From Owenia fusiformis (taxonomy: Eukaryota > Annelida > Polychaeta > Sabellida > Oweniidae): a DNA stretch of 64,000 nucleotides. The DNA is taken from assembly GCA_903813345.2 (NCBI GenBank), contig CAIIXF020000005.1, forward strand, positions 6,167,375 through 6,231,374, in the 5' to 3' direction. Positions 1 to 11,289 of this stretch are shown here, piece by piece. The translations under genes were made by a program, and so were the position numbers. Positions within the stretch are counted from its first letter, which is position 1, and each line of letters opens with the position of its first letter. Below the pieces are notes generated by a model. That model had not been told where the DNA came from, did not search any database, and was given only the letters and a program-made list of their open reading frames with translations.

Positions 1-445
1 ATTGTAAATAATGTTTCTGGTCAGTACGTTGATCAAATACCTTGAATTCATGCACAGAAATACAAGAATAGTACTCTCAGCTGATTGGCTGAGACACGCT
101 TGGCATATTTGAATAATTCATATACAGTGGTATCCCCATGAGGCAGCGTAATCATATTAGAAGACGTCAGATCGTCTGAAATTCAGGAATTTTGGAATAG
201 TCATTCACTTTCTCTGGTTATACCTTTAAATAAGAGAGGATACACGAAGTGTCTAGAATTAAATCTTGTAGTAAACTGGAATTTGTTACGTATTATTTTG
301 TTTTAGAACACAGGAAATGTATAATTTTATGACTATATTTAATGACACCAGAGCAACTTATGTCTCATTACATGTATGTTGCTTTCCATGGAATCAAATT
401 CAGGTTTCGCACAGTATAATAACGACTCATTAAATTGAAATTGTG
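1..445. other. 3' flank of the minus-strand gene
   Basis: No coding exon is seen. The stretch is probably the 3' untranslated region and downstream flank of the minus-strand gene that stops at 446-448. A minus-strand ATTAAA (plus TTTAAT near 332-337) is the only weak polyadenylation-like signal noticed. Confidence 0.4.
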
Positions 446-1462
446 TCATTTTGGCATATCAGGCATGACAACAGTGTGTTCGAGAGTTGGTGGTAGGCAC
501 TGACCTCCGCTGAGCTGTCTCTCGCTTACCCATTGAACGATGCGTTCGTCTGACGGTTTTTTGATGTTCTCATCAAGGTCATTATCTAATGCTCCTTTTA
601 AAATTAATGGATCATTTGGCTTCCTTGGACTCGTATAATGATCATGCATTTCAATGTTTTCCGTTGTGAGCAAGGCAGGACCATCGGGAAGCATTATCGA
701 GTTCTTTTTTGTAACAACATATGTTTCTAATTTCCTCGGAGAAGGCAGGTCCTTCTGTAATAAAGTCGGATCGATTGTTCGGTAAGGATTTGTACTTCGT
801 TGGGTCTTATCTCCCGTAGGATTATCGTCCTGTTCGAGGATTGCATTGAAGAGGTCACCAGGACGAGGTACGAATTTACTAGGGTCCATTGTCGGTGATA
901 TTTTTCTCGGTGAGTTTGATCGCTTCACGGCTAATCGAGGTGAATACCTCTCAAAGGTTATATGCCTGTTTCCTTGTTCTATTGTCTCATCAAGTGTCCT
1001 TCCATCAATGTAAACCACACCATCCTTATCAAAACGTTCCTTGGGAACAGCTTGTTCTGCACCGTCAAGTTTGTATACACCTTCTCTATGCGGCCCGTTA
1101 TGATCTACTTTTTTCCTGATGGTATCTGGGTAATGTCCTTGTTTGTTTTTCTCACCAATATCAGCCGCTGTCTTTGGACGAGAATTCCTATTGGGTGCGT
1201 CAATGCTGTAGATATTAATAGGTGGAAGTTCATCATCCTCCATGCGATCGACTCTATAATGATTATAATTGTTCCCGTTTCCACGGACATGATTAAATTC
1301 TGCAACAGTATGAAATCTGCGTCTATTGCTTTTGGCGACTTTTTCTTTGATATTTGCTATCGGAATATGTCTGTTTCCAAAATCAAAGATATCGTTTTTC
1401 TTTTGTAGATCACCTGCAGAGGAAGACCTCGCGTGCTGTCGGTGTCTTGATAATGTTGCCAT
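446..1462 (-). CDS. Unrecognised basic, disordered protein (338 aa), single coding exon
   Basis: I do not recognise this protein. It is an uninterrupted reading frame ending in TGA at 446-448. The first ATG is at 1460-1462; codons further upstream in frame lack an ATG and run into a good splice acceptor (TTTGCTTTCAG then GGAAATGG on the minus strand). The ATG therefore probably lies 4 nt inside an exon joined to an untranslated 5' exon. The protein is hydrophilic, with no signal peptide or membrane segment. It is rich in Arg, Lys, Asp and Pro, and three SPRK motifs (NSPRK, PSPRK, TSPRK) look like proline-directed kinase sites. The N-terminal part is Arg/His/Ser-rich. It is divergent to the gene at 5762-7216, which has a similar disordered composition. 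Function unknown; a cytoskeletal or scaffold role would be a guess. Confidence 0.7.
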   Translation of the reverse strand: MATLSRHRQHARSSSAGDLQKKNDIFDFGNRHIPIANIKEKVAKSNRRRFHTVAEFNHVRGNGNNYNHYRVDRMEDDELPPINIYSIDAPNRNSRPKTAADIGEKNKQGHYPDTIRKKVDHNGPHREGVYKLDGAEQAVPKERFDKDGVVYIDGRTLDETIEQGNRHITFERYSPRLAVKRSNSPRKISPTMDPSKFVPRPGDLFNAILEQDDNPTGDKTQRSTNPYRTIDPTLLQKDLPSPRKLETYVVTKKNSIMLPDGPALLTTENIEMHDHYTSPRKPNDPLILKGALDNDLDENIKKPSDERIVQWVSERQLSGGQCLPPTLEHTVVMPDMPK

Positions 1463-4400
1463 TTCCCTGAAAGCAAACAAGGAGTATATATGACCAGTGT
1501 TGTATACATAGTTATGGCTTTGGAAGGTTCTATTTTGTCAACACGTCAATGACTTTGTGATGTTATAGATTGAAGTATTTGTCTATGGGGAGCTATAAAA
1601 TCCAAGGCAATATATTTGACATAAATCTCGGTGTAGGTCTTAAATTCTATATTCTTTTATGATAAACAAACCACAAAAAGTATTTTGTGGTCTATTCTGA
1701 AATCTTAACTGCCATATATACCCATCAGATAACAAAGGGACATATAGACCAGTAAATTAGTTGTGCCATCTTATAACATAACCTAATAGATAACCTTACC
1801 TTATCTGTTTATAGATTATGTAAAGTTGTAAAAAATCAAAATTAGTATTACTCTCAGTACTTACTTGAATCGATCCAAATGCCTTTATTCTAACTCACTT
1901 TACAATATTCAGAAATTATTTTTGAAGTTTTGTCTATCATTGTAAATGTCTTTTACATATCAATTATGTATTTAGATCCCATTTGCATAATCTAATCCAA
2001 AGACGTAAATGAACACCCCAGCATCGCCCTGTTGTTAGGCATCAGCATATTGTCCCAGTCCTGGTGCTAAACAGCTTGGGGGACGTTCGGGATTTATATC
2101 ACCGTAACATGGTTAGTTTCTTAATACCATATTTATATCTGAAATCTCATTATAAGTGTTCACATTTCGTGAAAACATAATGGAGGTCAATAAAGATTAA
2201 GTTCTTCCTTGAATGGGGATTATGCTTGTTGAATAGTTACTCTGAAACGGCCCTTTGAATGGATCACTGCGATAATTGCATTAAAGGCCCCTTACGTTTG
2301 TATTGCCACAATACCACCAATGATGGAATCGTAACAACATTAGGTAGGCCAAGTGGATTGTACTTTTAATCCTTCTGGGATTATTGCCAGAACTAGTTTG
2401 TTTTAATTAACATGTATTTGGTGACATCATGAAATCCATGAATATAACGATCAGGAATCGTAAATCCTCCCCTCGGAAGCTCCATGAAGCCGAGATCATT
2501 TATTTTTTGTGGTCCACGCATGTATCAATTCCACTGTTTCTTTAATCCATTGGTCTTATTTCTTTAGTTCGAATGATATCACTGTCTTTCGAAACGAACA
2601 AAAAACTGAACCCCTTTTTACTCGATTTGGATTTTATTTATGCTACCTCACCGTATACTTTACTTTCATTTTCAGAGCACACGATTGTCAAATGACATTT
2701 CGTCGGGAATCAATTTGCCGCGAAATAGGATTTGTTAGATAAAAAGTAAAAACCTGGCCTCAAAAACGAGTTGTTCACTCTAAGTCTGAGCCACTAATTG
2801 CATGATTTAAAGTTTTTTTTAATCAATTTTGGAAAGTGTGTACCAGTTTAGTAAGTGAATCAATCCGATCATATCGCTTGTAAAAGCATGTAAGTTACAT
2901 TAGAATACCACAGCAAGGCATTGTCTTTGGGGATTAAGGCTTTTAATTAAGCTTGTTTTTGTGATGTTCTAAGGCTAAAAAATATAATTATTGGTTAAAC
3001 ATATTTAAATCATCGATATATAGCAAACAAATAATGTGCCTTGTAGATTTCTTTAAAGCCGTTGCTGCCTTTGTTATACCTGTACTGTTTAGCATTTTAG
3101 AAATGACGGATGCGGTTTTCAGGTATGATGTTATGCTTGTTTCTTTGGGTGATCAAGGTCATGCGATGTCAGATTAGCTACTATATTGTCGCAGGTAGTT
3201 TGCGATCATCATTTTAAAATGTTCAAATTTGGCGCCAGAATAACTCAGTACAACGGTACATCAAAACTATCATGGTCAAATGACTTCAAAAGGTCCGCGA
3301 GAATAACAGAATGCCAGAGGCTGACAATTTCGTCTTAATAAATCGTGTTTTATGGGGAACTATCACTAGTTTTGTGGTTAAAATAACAAGACAGTTCTAT
3401 GTGCTAATAATTACAAGCTAATTAGAGATTCTGACTTACATTTTGATAATATCTATAATTGAATAGGTGATAACTGCTATTTGTATTAGTGATGAATTGA
3501 CTTCAACTTACCAAAACATTGCAAGAATCGATTACCCTGCGCACAGAGTCGAGTTGTAAACGAAGTTCTCTTTTAAGAAGCGAAGTCGATCGAATGCAAA
3601 GGGTAAGAATCGATCAATCGAAAGGGATGATTACCCGGGTATAATTATTTAAACTAACATTGTCTGTATTACGGTCAAACATGTCAAATGCGCTGTAAGA
3701 TATTTTTTTGTAAAAGTACAATAATAGACCCAAAGAATAAATCCATTAACCAACAAAATACCAAAAATGCTCCCTTACCAAATGTTTATCAATGCCCCAA
3801 TAAAATAACCAGTCAATATATCCAATAGTTATTTCCAAAACAATTGTCCCAAGCCGTATCATCTCTACAAATATATAGAGATCTAACACGGGGATCGAAC
3901 GTACTAAAGCTCCCACTGAATTTATTATAGAGGTATTCAATAGGCACTGGAATGCTGCAAAGGACAAATCTTTACTCAATATTTTTTTTCGTGATAGGGG
4001 CACAATAAACATTCAGCAAAGTATTACAAAAACATTATTAGAATTTTTTTTGAAAATATTAGAAAGTTTATTAGCTAAAAACCAAAGGTTACTTTTGGTA
4101 CCCATTACCCCGGGAGTTTAAGCAAACTTTCTTCATGAATATAAAAAAGAAGTAATGTTTTCATTAACACAGTAAAAAGTATGCGTTAAACGCTGATCTT
4201 AAACTTTAAATGTTCTAAACTTTGATACGTGCTACTTTAAAGGTCAGTCGTTAGGGGCTACCACGAAACAAATCCCAAGATTCCTCTCGAAATACCTGTT
4301 ATTTATCCACTTAACTAATATTTACTCTGTATTCATACACTCAACAACATTTCAATGGTGTTTCAATCAATAACAATATACGCTTTCTGATAACATTCAA

Positions 4401-4500
4401 TGTGACATGTACGATTAACAGTAGTATGGCTTACAGCAGCCTGGTTTAGTTCAGTAGTCTATAATATCACAGTTTGCAGTTTAGGACATTGACAGCCGAC
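1463..4500. other. Intergenic region between two divergent genes
   Basis: About 3 kb between the divergent single-coding-exon genes. It should hold their promoters and untranslated first exons. Apart from the 73-bp mini-element at 3533-3605, I see no conserved exon, RNA gene or clear core-promoter motif. Short open frames here (for example around 2509-2742) have no splice or compositional support. Confidence 0.5.
3524..3614. mobile_element. 73-bp mini inverted-repeat element with 9-bp target duplication
   Basis: The element runs 3533-3605, from TACCCTGCGC to GCAAAGGGTA. It is flanked by exact 9-bp direct repeats AGAATCGAT at 3524-3532 and 3606-3614. Its ends match those of the 378-bp element at 40971-41348 in the opposite orientation (TACCCTTTGCATTCG end and GCACGCAGGGTA end), so the two belong to one family. 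Nine-base duplications with such termini are typical of Mutator-like DNA transposons; that assignment is inference. Confidence 0.8.
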
Positions 4501-4516
4501 AGTTGCTTCTCAGTAG
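4440..4516 (+). other. Candidate untranslated first exon of the plus-strand gene
   Basis: A strong 5' splice donor (CAGTAG followed by GTAAGT) ends at 4516. It pairs plausibly with the acceptor at 4993/4994. The exon start is not defined; the lower boundary given is arbitrary. Confidence 0.3.
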
Positions 4517-4993
4517 GTAAGTACAGGATTGCAACTTGAAATAGAAAACACTGTTAAGTTTTGTTCATTTTAATCATATTTCAAAATTAAACTTGACGCG
4601 AAGCTTTGATATCCTGCTTAGGAACTTAACCCCTATTTTTACTACTGAAAATGGATTTTAGCAAAACACTCCCATATGAATTAACTTGGATGCAATTGAC
4701 TTTTTCCTGCATATCTACATGTAGGATAACGTCTATTGTATCCCCATTATAAGTCAATGGCACCCTTGCTTAAGTCCTCATTTTCTCAGAACTCAAGTTG
4801 ACCAAGTCTCAACAAGTAGATTCATGTTGGATAGTATTGCTAGAATCCATTTTCAATATCAAGAATAGAGGTTCTAAACAGGACATTGGGTTTGCTTTTT
4901 ACAACTTTTAGTAAGCTCTAAATATGCTCGCTCGCTAAGTGCCTCATTACAAATACCAACGGACTGTATCCATATTTTTTGTTGTTTTTACAG

Positions 4994-5761
4994 GACCAAG
5001 GCAGAGCAGTTTATTGTCCAATTCACACGTATAAAAAACGAACAATACAGTTAATTAATAGTTATCATTATAAAGGTTGCAATCTATTTGAAGAGCCATG
5101 TGGATGTACTCTTGTTAACCCCAAAGAGTTGGACAAAATAACGCTTGCTTCACTTCCAAGAGTGAATACATGGACATCAAAGCATGGACATCGAGACTGA
5201 TTCACAACCAAAAGAGGACAGTTTCTTATCCTTTTTGAGAGAGGACATAAAACGACACTTGCCACTGACTGACTAAGGGAGCTCGACGGATCATCATCCG
5301 CTGTTGATTCACTGTGTGATTGTCACCAAACATCCTTAATTTAGTTCGATTAAGATGTAATGGTATTCAACGATAAAAGCAGATTGAAGAAACACCATCA
5401 CTCAAAAACGATTCATTGACACTTTGAATTCCTGGAGAACTTCTACTCGACAAGAGAATGAAATCTCATATCATCACTTGTTACGTATTGTCATAGACCT
5501 AGAGTAGGCCTACTAATGACAAACTAGACTTCCAATAGTCCATGTTATTACAATATCTGAAGGTGTGGGGAAAATAGATTAATAATCTAGAAAATCAATT
5601 GTTCAGAAACACAGAAATCCACTATCTTATTTCTTGTGTAAGCATCTTAAGCCGAAAGCGCCGTAAATGGGGAATTATCTGAACACTCCCAATAATGATT
5701 AACAATACTGCGCAAAAAGACCGTGACACGATCTTCACCGAAGGTAGCTATTACTGGAGAT
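4994..5761 (+). other. Candidate 5' leader exon upstream of the 5762 gene
   Basis: A polypyrimidine tract (TTTTTTGTTGTTTTTACAG) ends at 4993, giving a good acceptor. After it, one frame stays open to 5200 (about 68 codons) before a stop, and no further intron is evident before the ATG at 5762. The simplest reading is a leader exon continuous with the coding exon. Alternatively 4994-5200 is the last coding exon of a different transcript. Confidence 0.3.
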
Positions 5762-7216
5762 ATGTTGAGTCTACTCCGATCTTTGGATGCAAATGCGACT
5801 GCCGCTCAGAACGACCTCGTACGTCAACAAAATGGCAAAGGACAACGCCTTGGTTATAGACCATCTTCCCGAACAAGTACAGCCAGCAAGAAAAGCAATT
5901 CGTCATCCAGAGGAGTTGATGTAGCATTTCGAAGAGTTAAGGTAGAAGATGATGACGATGTGATTGACTTAACTGAGAAACCTGAAAGGAAACTGTTATA
6001 TTCAGGTCACCTGGGAAAGGAATCACCATTATTAAGAATCCCAAGTGAAGAGTCTATTGCCACAGAACTGTCGCTTATGTCATTTTCAACCGCCAATAGC
6101 AAAATGGGTAGAAAAAAGAAAATAAGAAGACGAGGAAAACGGAAAGAAGATCCACCAAAGAAAGAGATGAAGTGGGTTGAACTGGCAAAGAAAACGAGAA
6201 TGAAAGGTTTATTGGATAGAATGATTCAAAAGGATAAAGCAGAGTTCAGTAATTACATCCACCAGGATCAGGAAATACCTGACATGATGGAAGAGGACGA
6301 GCGACATTTACTACACTTAGTGAGACGTACACGTGGCTTAAAGGGGAACGTAAAAAGTGGCAGTACATCAAATATAAGTAACATACATGATATACCAAAA
6401 AGGATTCAAACAGCATTGTCCCGTAATGGGGGGAATATGTCTGGGAAAAGAAAAACTGAACGAAGTGTTTCAATCAACCCACAACTTGAAGGATTCCTTG
6501 CTAGTCCAAGAGCTTCTCCTCATCTGAGACCAACGTCAGTTAACACAACACACCAACTTGGGACGCAGTCAAAATCAAAGCGTCCATTATCACGTACCAG
6601 AATGACATTCAACCTGCCCGATTATGATCGACCTTTGACGGAAAAGGTAAAATACCGAATTCGTGAGACGGTCCGTGCATTAGAAAGAGTGACGGGGACT
6701 GGAGATCCACCCACTGTATGTAGGGGTTACTTCGATCGAGATGAGGCATTCCCTTACATAGAAAATGACTTTACCCAAGTGCCACGTATACCCCAAAATG
6801 TACGAATCGCTCCACAGTTGAGCAAAGTTATCAAAGCTGATATAAAGCACAGAATGGGAAGACCAAGGTATCACGAAGTTCGCAAAGCAGATTTAGCAGC
6901 ATTCGACAAAGCAAAAGATCGTGGAATTAGAAGCAATAGGAACCTTATGATATTTGATTGGCTCAACTCTATCAATGAAGACTATTACGATCACGAGGCT
7001 AGTGTTGAAAGGATTGCCCCTGTTAATTCTAAAGAAGACTTACAATACGACCCGCCAGACATCAAAGAAGAGGTACCTCTCGGTGAAAAGTATAGATTCA
7101 TAAGAGAGTTAGAAAAACACATTGATTTGCCACTGCTTGATAATTTAGATTATGATGACGGTAATTCTGAGGACAGTGAGAAAATTGATATAAATATGAT
7201 TGCTCATCCCCATTGA
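5762..7216 (+). CDS. Unrecognised Lys/Arg-rich disordered protein (484 aa), single coding exon
   Basis: I do not recognise this protein. The frame is open from 5699, but the first ATG in frame is at 5762, so this start is used. Translation ends at TGA 7214-7216, followed closely by an AATAAA at 7230. The N-terminal third is Ser/Arg-rich, then acidic (VEDDDDVIDLTE), then strongly basic (GRKKKIRRRGKRK, around residues 115-130), which could act as a nuclear localisation signal. The C-terminal third is more ordered-looking, with Trp, Tyr and Phe and a helical stretch near YRFIRELEKHIDLPLLDNL, and ends in an acidic tail. There is no signal peptide or membrane segment. It faces away from the gene at 446-1462. 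The length of the uninterrupted frame and its biased composition make it a real gene; function unknown. Confidence 0.75.
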   Translation: MLSLLRSLDANATAAQNDLVRQQNGKGQRLGYRPSSRTSTASKKSNSSSRGVDVAFRRVKVEDDDDVIDLTEKPERKLLYSGHLGKESPLLRIPSEESIATELSLMSFSTANSKMGRKKKIRRRGKRKEDPPKKEMKWVELAKKTRMKGLLDRMIQKDKAEFSNYIHQDQEIPDMMEEDERHLLHLVRRTRGLKGNVKSGSTSNISNIHDIPKRIQTALSRNGGNMSGKRKTERSVSINPQLEGFLASPRASPHLRPTSVNTTHQLGTQSKSKRPLSRTRMTFNLPDYDRPLTEKVKYRIRETVRALERVTGTGDPPTVCRGYFDRDEAFPYIENDFTQVPRIPQNVRIAPQLSKVIKADIKHRMGRPRYHEVRKADLAAFDKAKDRGIRSNRNLMIFDWLNSINEDYYDHEASVERIAPVNSKEDLQYDPPDIKEEVPLGEKYRFIRELEKHIDLPLLDNLDYDDGNSEDSEKIDINMIAHPH

Positions 7217-8240
7217 TAAAGTATAGGCGAATAAACGAATTATGAGATACGTGATGCAAATTATCGTTAACTATCACAGTGTTAGTGTAGTGGTCGTAAA
7301 TATGTACCATTCAAGTACTGATGCAATGCGTCATAAAAAAGTATTACTTGGTTAATCTATCCTACTATTCTTACATTAGCTTTACGTCAGTCTATGAAAC
7401 TATGTAGGTATCCAGCCTATTTTACGCTAATTGGACTGTTTGCGCAATATGTGTACTGTGTCATGTCATAATTAGTTGATACGTCGTCAGATACTGTACA
7501 TCACGTCGTAACATTAATCGCACTATAAAACCCGGTTTTACGTCTTAAATGATAATAGTACCGTATGGTGAATATAAACGAAGCATAAAAATAACTTTTA
7601 CGTATGATCCTGAAATGTTCAGAGCTTATACAGTTTTATTTTTCCTTTTTAAATATTAAATACTTCATATAAAAATGCTATAATTCCTTGAGATTAATTA
7701 AAAGTTGATGTACTGATCGGGTTAAATGAAACTTTCTATTCCCAGGGAGCACTTGGGTTACACTTATTTTCCCAAGAGGATTCATGCATTTCTATTTCTA
7801 TTGCTATGTTTGAGCCTCATCTTAAATCATAGGCGATACCACAGATTAAATCAAAATGAAACATTAGACTCGGGTTGGGTGACAAACCGATTCGATGTAC
7901 ATTGTGGATATTTATGAAAATGTGGGACGGCATCATTTTGTGACCATCATACATGTATTTGGCGTCCGAAATTTGAGTTGGAAGTGACAGTGTTTTGAAA
8001 ATACCGAAACATCAAGCACATCAAAATATCTGAACAACGTCAAGTATTAACAATATACTTTTCGTGTATCTCGATCAAGGCAAGAAACTTAGATCCAGCA
8101 ATGTGTATTTCATATATAAGGAATATCTACATAAAACTCTATCGAGTTGAATATTACATTCGAAATGTTACACTTGCCTTGGGCAAGGCTATGGTATACA
8201 GGCACACATAGAAATTTTGGCCATTTCGTTCAAGATTGCC
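7217..8240. other. Intergenic, 3' flank of the 5762 gene
   Basis: Contains an AATAAA at 7230, only 14 bp beyond the stop. Otherwise AT-rich sequence in which I see no exon or repeat structure. Confidence 0.5.
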
Positions 8241-8249
8241 TTAACCAAG

Positions 8250-8638
8250 GGACGATTCTCGGTTTGGAGAACAGTCTCCTGGGCTAATGATTTTTTTCAT
8301 GAAAAATATAGAAATATTACCCAAATTAAACTATAAATATTCAAAAGAGGACATTTAAATCTACAAGATGTAAAAAATAAAAAATTGGCCTGAAGCAGGG
8401 ATAACGCTCAATTAGACCGATTCAATAAAATACAAGTCTCGATTTGGGGAAAGAAGTTCATCAGTGTACTGCGCTAATATTTTTTTGCGAAAAATCCAGA
8501 AATATTACCCAAATTAAATTATGATTATTCAAAAGAAGACATTCAAATCTATATTATGTAAAAAAATCAAATTTGTCCGAAGCAGGGATAATGCTCATTT
8601 AGATTGATGAACTTCGTTCTCCAAACCGAGAATCGTCC
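8250..8638. mobile_element. Inverted-repeat element with an internal direct duplication
   Basis: Twenty-three-base terminal inverted repeats (GGACGATTCTCGGTTTGGAG... at 8250-8272 and its complement at 8616-8638) bracket about 390 bp. Inside, a segment of about 140 bp beginning GCTAAT is present twice, near 8283-8425 and 8473-8607, in direct orientation with roughly 80-85 percent identity by eye. No protein is encoded. It is a non-autonomous DNA element; the superfamily is not assigned. Confidence 0.7.
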
Positions 8639-8814
8639 TTTTAACAAGTTATCACAATTATTTTCATGCTTGCTGATATGTATTGTGTATATTAAAATAA
8701 TGGACCAGAAGTTTACACTTATTGTTGGACCATTTTCAATAAGTATTAATCCACAAACGAATTGTGCATTTTGAGGCAGTTACGTAGCCTAACTGTTATG
8801 AAATCTAATATACT

Positions 8815-9172
8815 CATTCGCACATTTGATAATGTACCATTTTCTATTGATAGGAAAATTTCAGAATTTTTGGGGTGATGTAGGTATTTTCTCACATACA
8901 ACTATTTGGTAAGTACAGCGCAATAGTTTGTTCACCGTACCACACATGACCTGCATATTCTATCTAAATTTTTGGGGATACCTATATAAGGCAGGGTAAT
9001 TACCGTCTTCGATGTGTAAATATCCAGTTATAAAGCACCAAAATAGCTTAAATCAAGCTCATCACAAACTATTGAGATGTGCTCACCAATAGTTGTATAT
9101 GAGAAAAACGTATACCTATCAGTAGAGAATGACACGTTATTAAAAGTGTGAATGTTTTTTTGGACCACCCTG
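8815..9172. mobile_element. Truncated mariner-type MITE
   Basis: The right end reads TGGACCACCCTGTA, the terminus also seen at 42575 and 48307. An inverted repeat of about 110 bp pairs 8815-8930 with 9040-9160 (both include a TCTC-ATA-CAACTAT core). The left terminal motif is missing, so the element is incomplete. No coding capacity. Confidence 0.55.
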
Positions 9173-9174
9173 TA

Positions 9175-10614
9175 CTATATTATTTTATTTTGAGTCACGT
9201 CAATAAAATAACAATTTAACTTATGTGTGCAATCATTATATCACTATCATATTCTTCCCTCTATACCAAAGAACACTATTGTATCTCTCCGCCTTTTGGA
9301 GTGAACAAAAAATCCGAGGGTGACTTACTCCCAGACCCCAAACTCGATATTCAACCATTACTTTGTATTGATCGACGACAGCATTGAAAATGTCGTTATT
9401 TTCTGACAACGGAGTATAGAGATTCAGAGATTCGAAATACTATTTTGATCACTTCTTTTGTTTTTTGGAATCTTTTTTTTGGAAACAAGACAAAAATTCG
9501 CGATTTAATTTTCTAAGTTATAAAATGGGGGCTATTTGATTCCAATTTTGTAATCACATGACTCGCAGACTGTGACATGACTCTATGTATGTCAGAATAT
9601 CGACCTGGGAGCTAATCCTCCTTACAAAAATGTCTAAAACAGTGAGCATAGTTCTCTGAAAGTTCTCTGTAGCAGGCGCCAACTTGAATAAAAATGTGGT
9701 AGTGATGCATGGAACCATGTATAAAACTTAAGGTAATTCCGTCAAATGGTTTTCCTGGTTTCGCGTTGGGAAGATTTATGTTCAAGTTTGCACAGACCTC
9801 GGACAGATTCCTCCTGTTGGTCTCTAGGCTTAATAAAGTTACCTATGGAGACTGGATCTGGCTCAGGGTCTGTGCAAGTTTGTGGTTAAAAATCTGATCG
9901 AGTTGTTTCATGGAATCGCGATGACAAGAAAATTGAGACACCGCCCTTCCGCCAAGCTGACACAATATCGTTCACTTTTTGGGAACGATAAAACTCCACA
10001 AACCTGGATACCTCTTTCAAACAACATAACACGAGAGTAAATACATTAGCAACATAAAACTTTATATTTGTTGTTCAGTGATTCATACATCTTTTTCAAT
10101 AAATCAGCTGGTCTACCATTGCTAAAAATAATGCTGGACAAAACACTGTTGTAGAGAATGAAACAGTTAACTATAAAAAATAGATTCCACTGATTTATGC
10201 TGCTGGTTCATGCAGCTGCACTAGCTATTCAAGTATTGTAAAGATCCAATTTTAAAAGCAATTTACAAATAGGCCTACTTAATGTAATACTTGGACAGAC
10301 AAACCTTGCTGGCAGAACTTAGTAAACCTTTATGTTCAAAATACAGAAAACACGGCACGTTCACTTACACGTTACTGCCAAATGATTCATAAATGATTGC
10401 AATTTGGTCAACAAAAATACATTCTCAGAAAAGCACAACCCAGATGACACATAATAGTAGTGTAGTCACTTAAGACATAATGACTGTGGAAGCATTTTCT
10501 AAATTGCAATTTTGACCATCCAAGTAGTACGTTAAAATATAATTCATCAAAAACTTTTATATTGCTAGGAATTTGATTAATTTTACATTATATTGATTTC
10601 ATTGAAAATAATCT
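9175..10614. other. Intergenic, no recognised content
   Basis: AT-rich spacer between the MITE cluster and the large foldback element. No supported exon, RNA gene or repeat was found. A 62-codon open frame near 9709 has no supporting features. Confidence 0.4.
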
Positions 10615-11053
10615 GTAGTGCAGTCATAATGAGGGTTTGGGCGTGCGTTCAGAGGGATTTTATGGGACATAATTTTTTATGTTGCTAGTATGATTTTACA
10701 TATTCTTATGGATTAATAGATCTTAGTTTTTCAGCTTTTAGATTTTGTGGCCATTTTACCCCCCATGGGCTATAATTTGGACCCGTACTATAAAATTGGG
10801 CTAGAACTCCAAAAATACTCAGTAGAATGTATCCAAATTATTAAGATATATTTGTATAGGCTAACTGAATATATGATAGAAATTTCAAGTCACATGGTGA
10901 AGCAGTTGCCATGAAAACGGATAAAACATACCCTTCAGGTGTTGATTTTCAGGCCATTTTTTCAGATATGATAGAGTCATTTCATGCATATTTTGTCATC
11001 ATTGTGTTAAGAAGGGTTAAAATACGAATAGAAAACTTCTATAATATATTACC
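10615..11053 (+). repeat. Foldback left arm, outer segment
   Basis: Pairs with the complement of 19640-20082. It ends at the 5' junction of the nested retrotransposon (...AATATATTACC, then ATGATAGG). Confidence 0.8.
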
Positions 11054-11289
11054 ATGATAGGTGTCTATCTATGATAGGTGGCGCTGTATGAAAATATTTT
11101 TGTGTATGGTGCTCCGAGTATTTGGTGATTTCCTTGAGGATTTACATCTAAACACATTTCTACTGGAATCTGATTTGACTATAAAGGTTCAATGTAGCGA
11201 CCTGTCAACTGCAAACCAGTAGGCGTTTGCCTAAATCATGGATATTGATGGATAAATCCACGCTGTGACCGTTAGGAATAATTTTCAAT

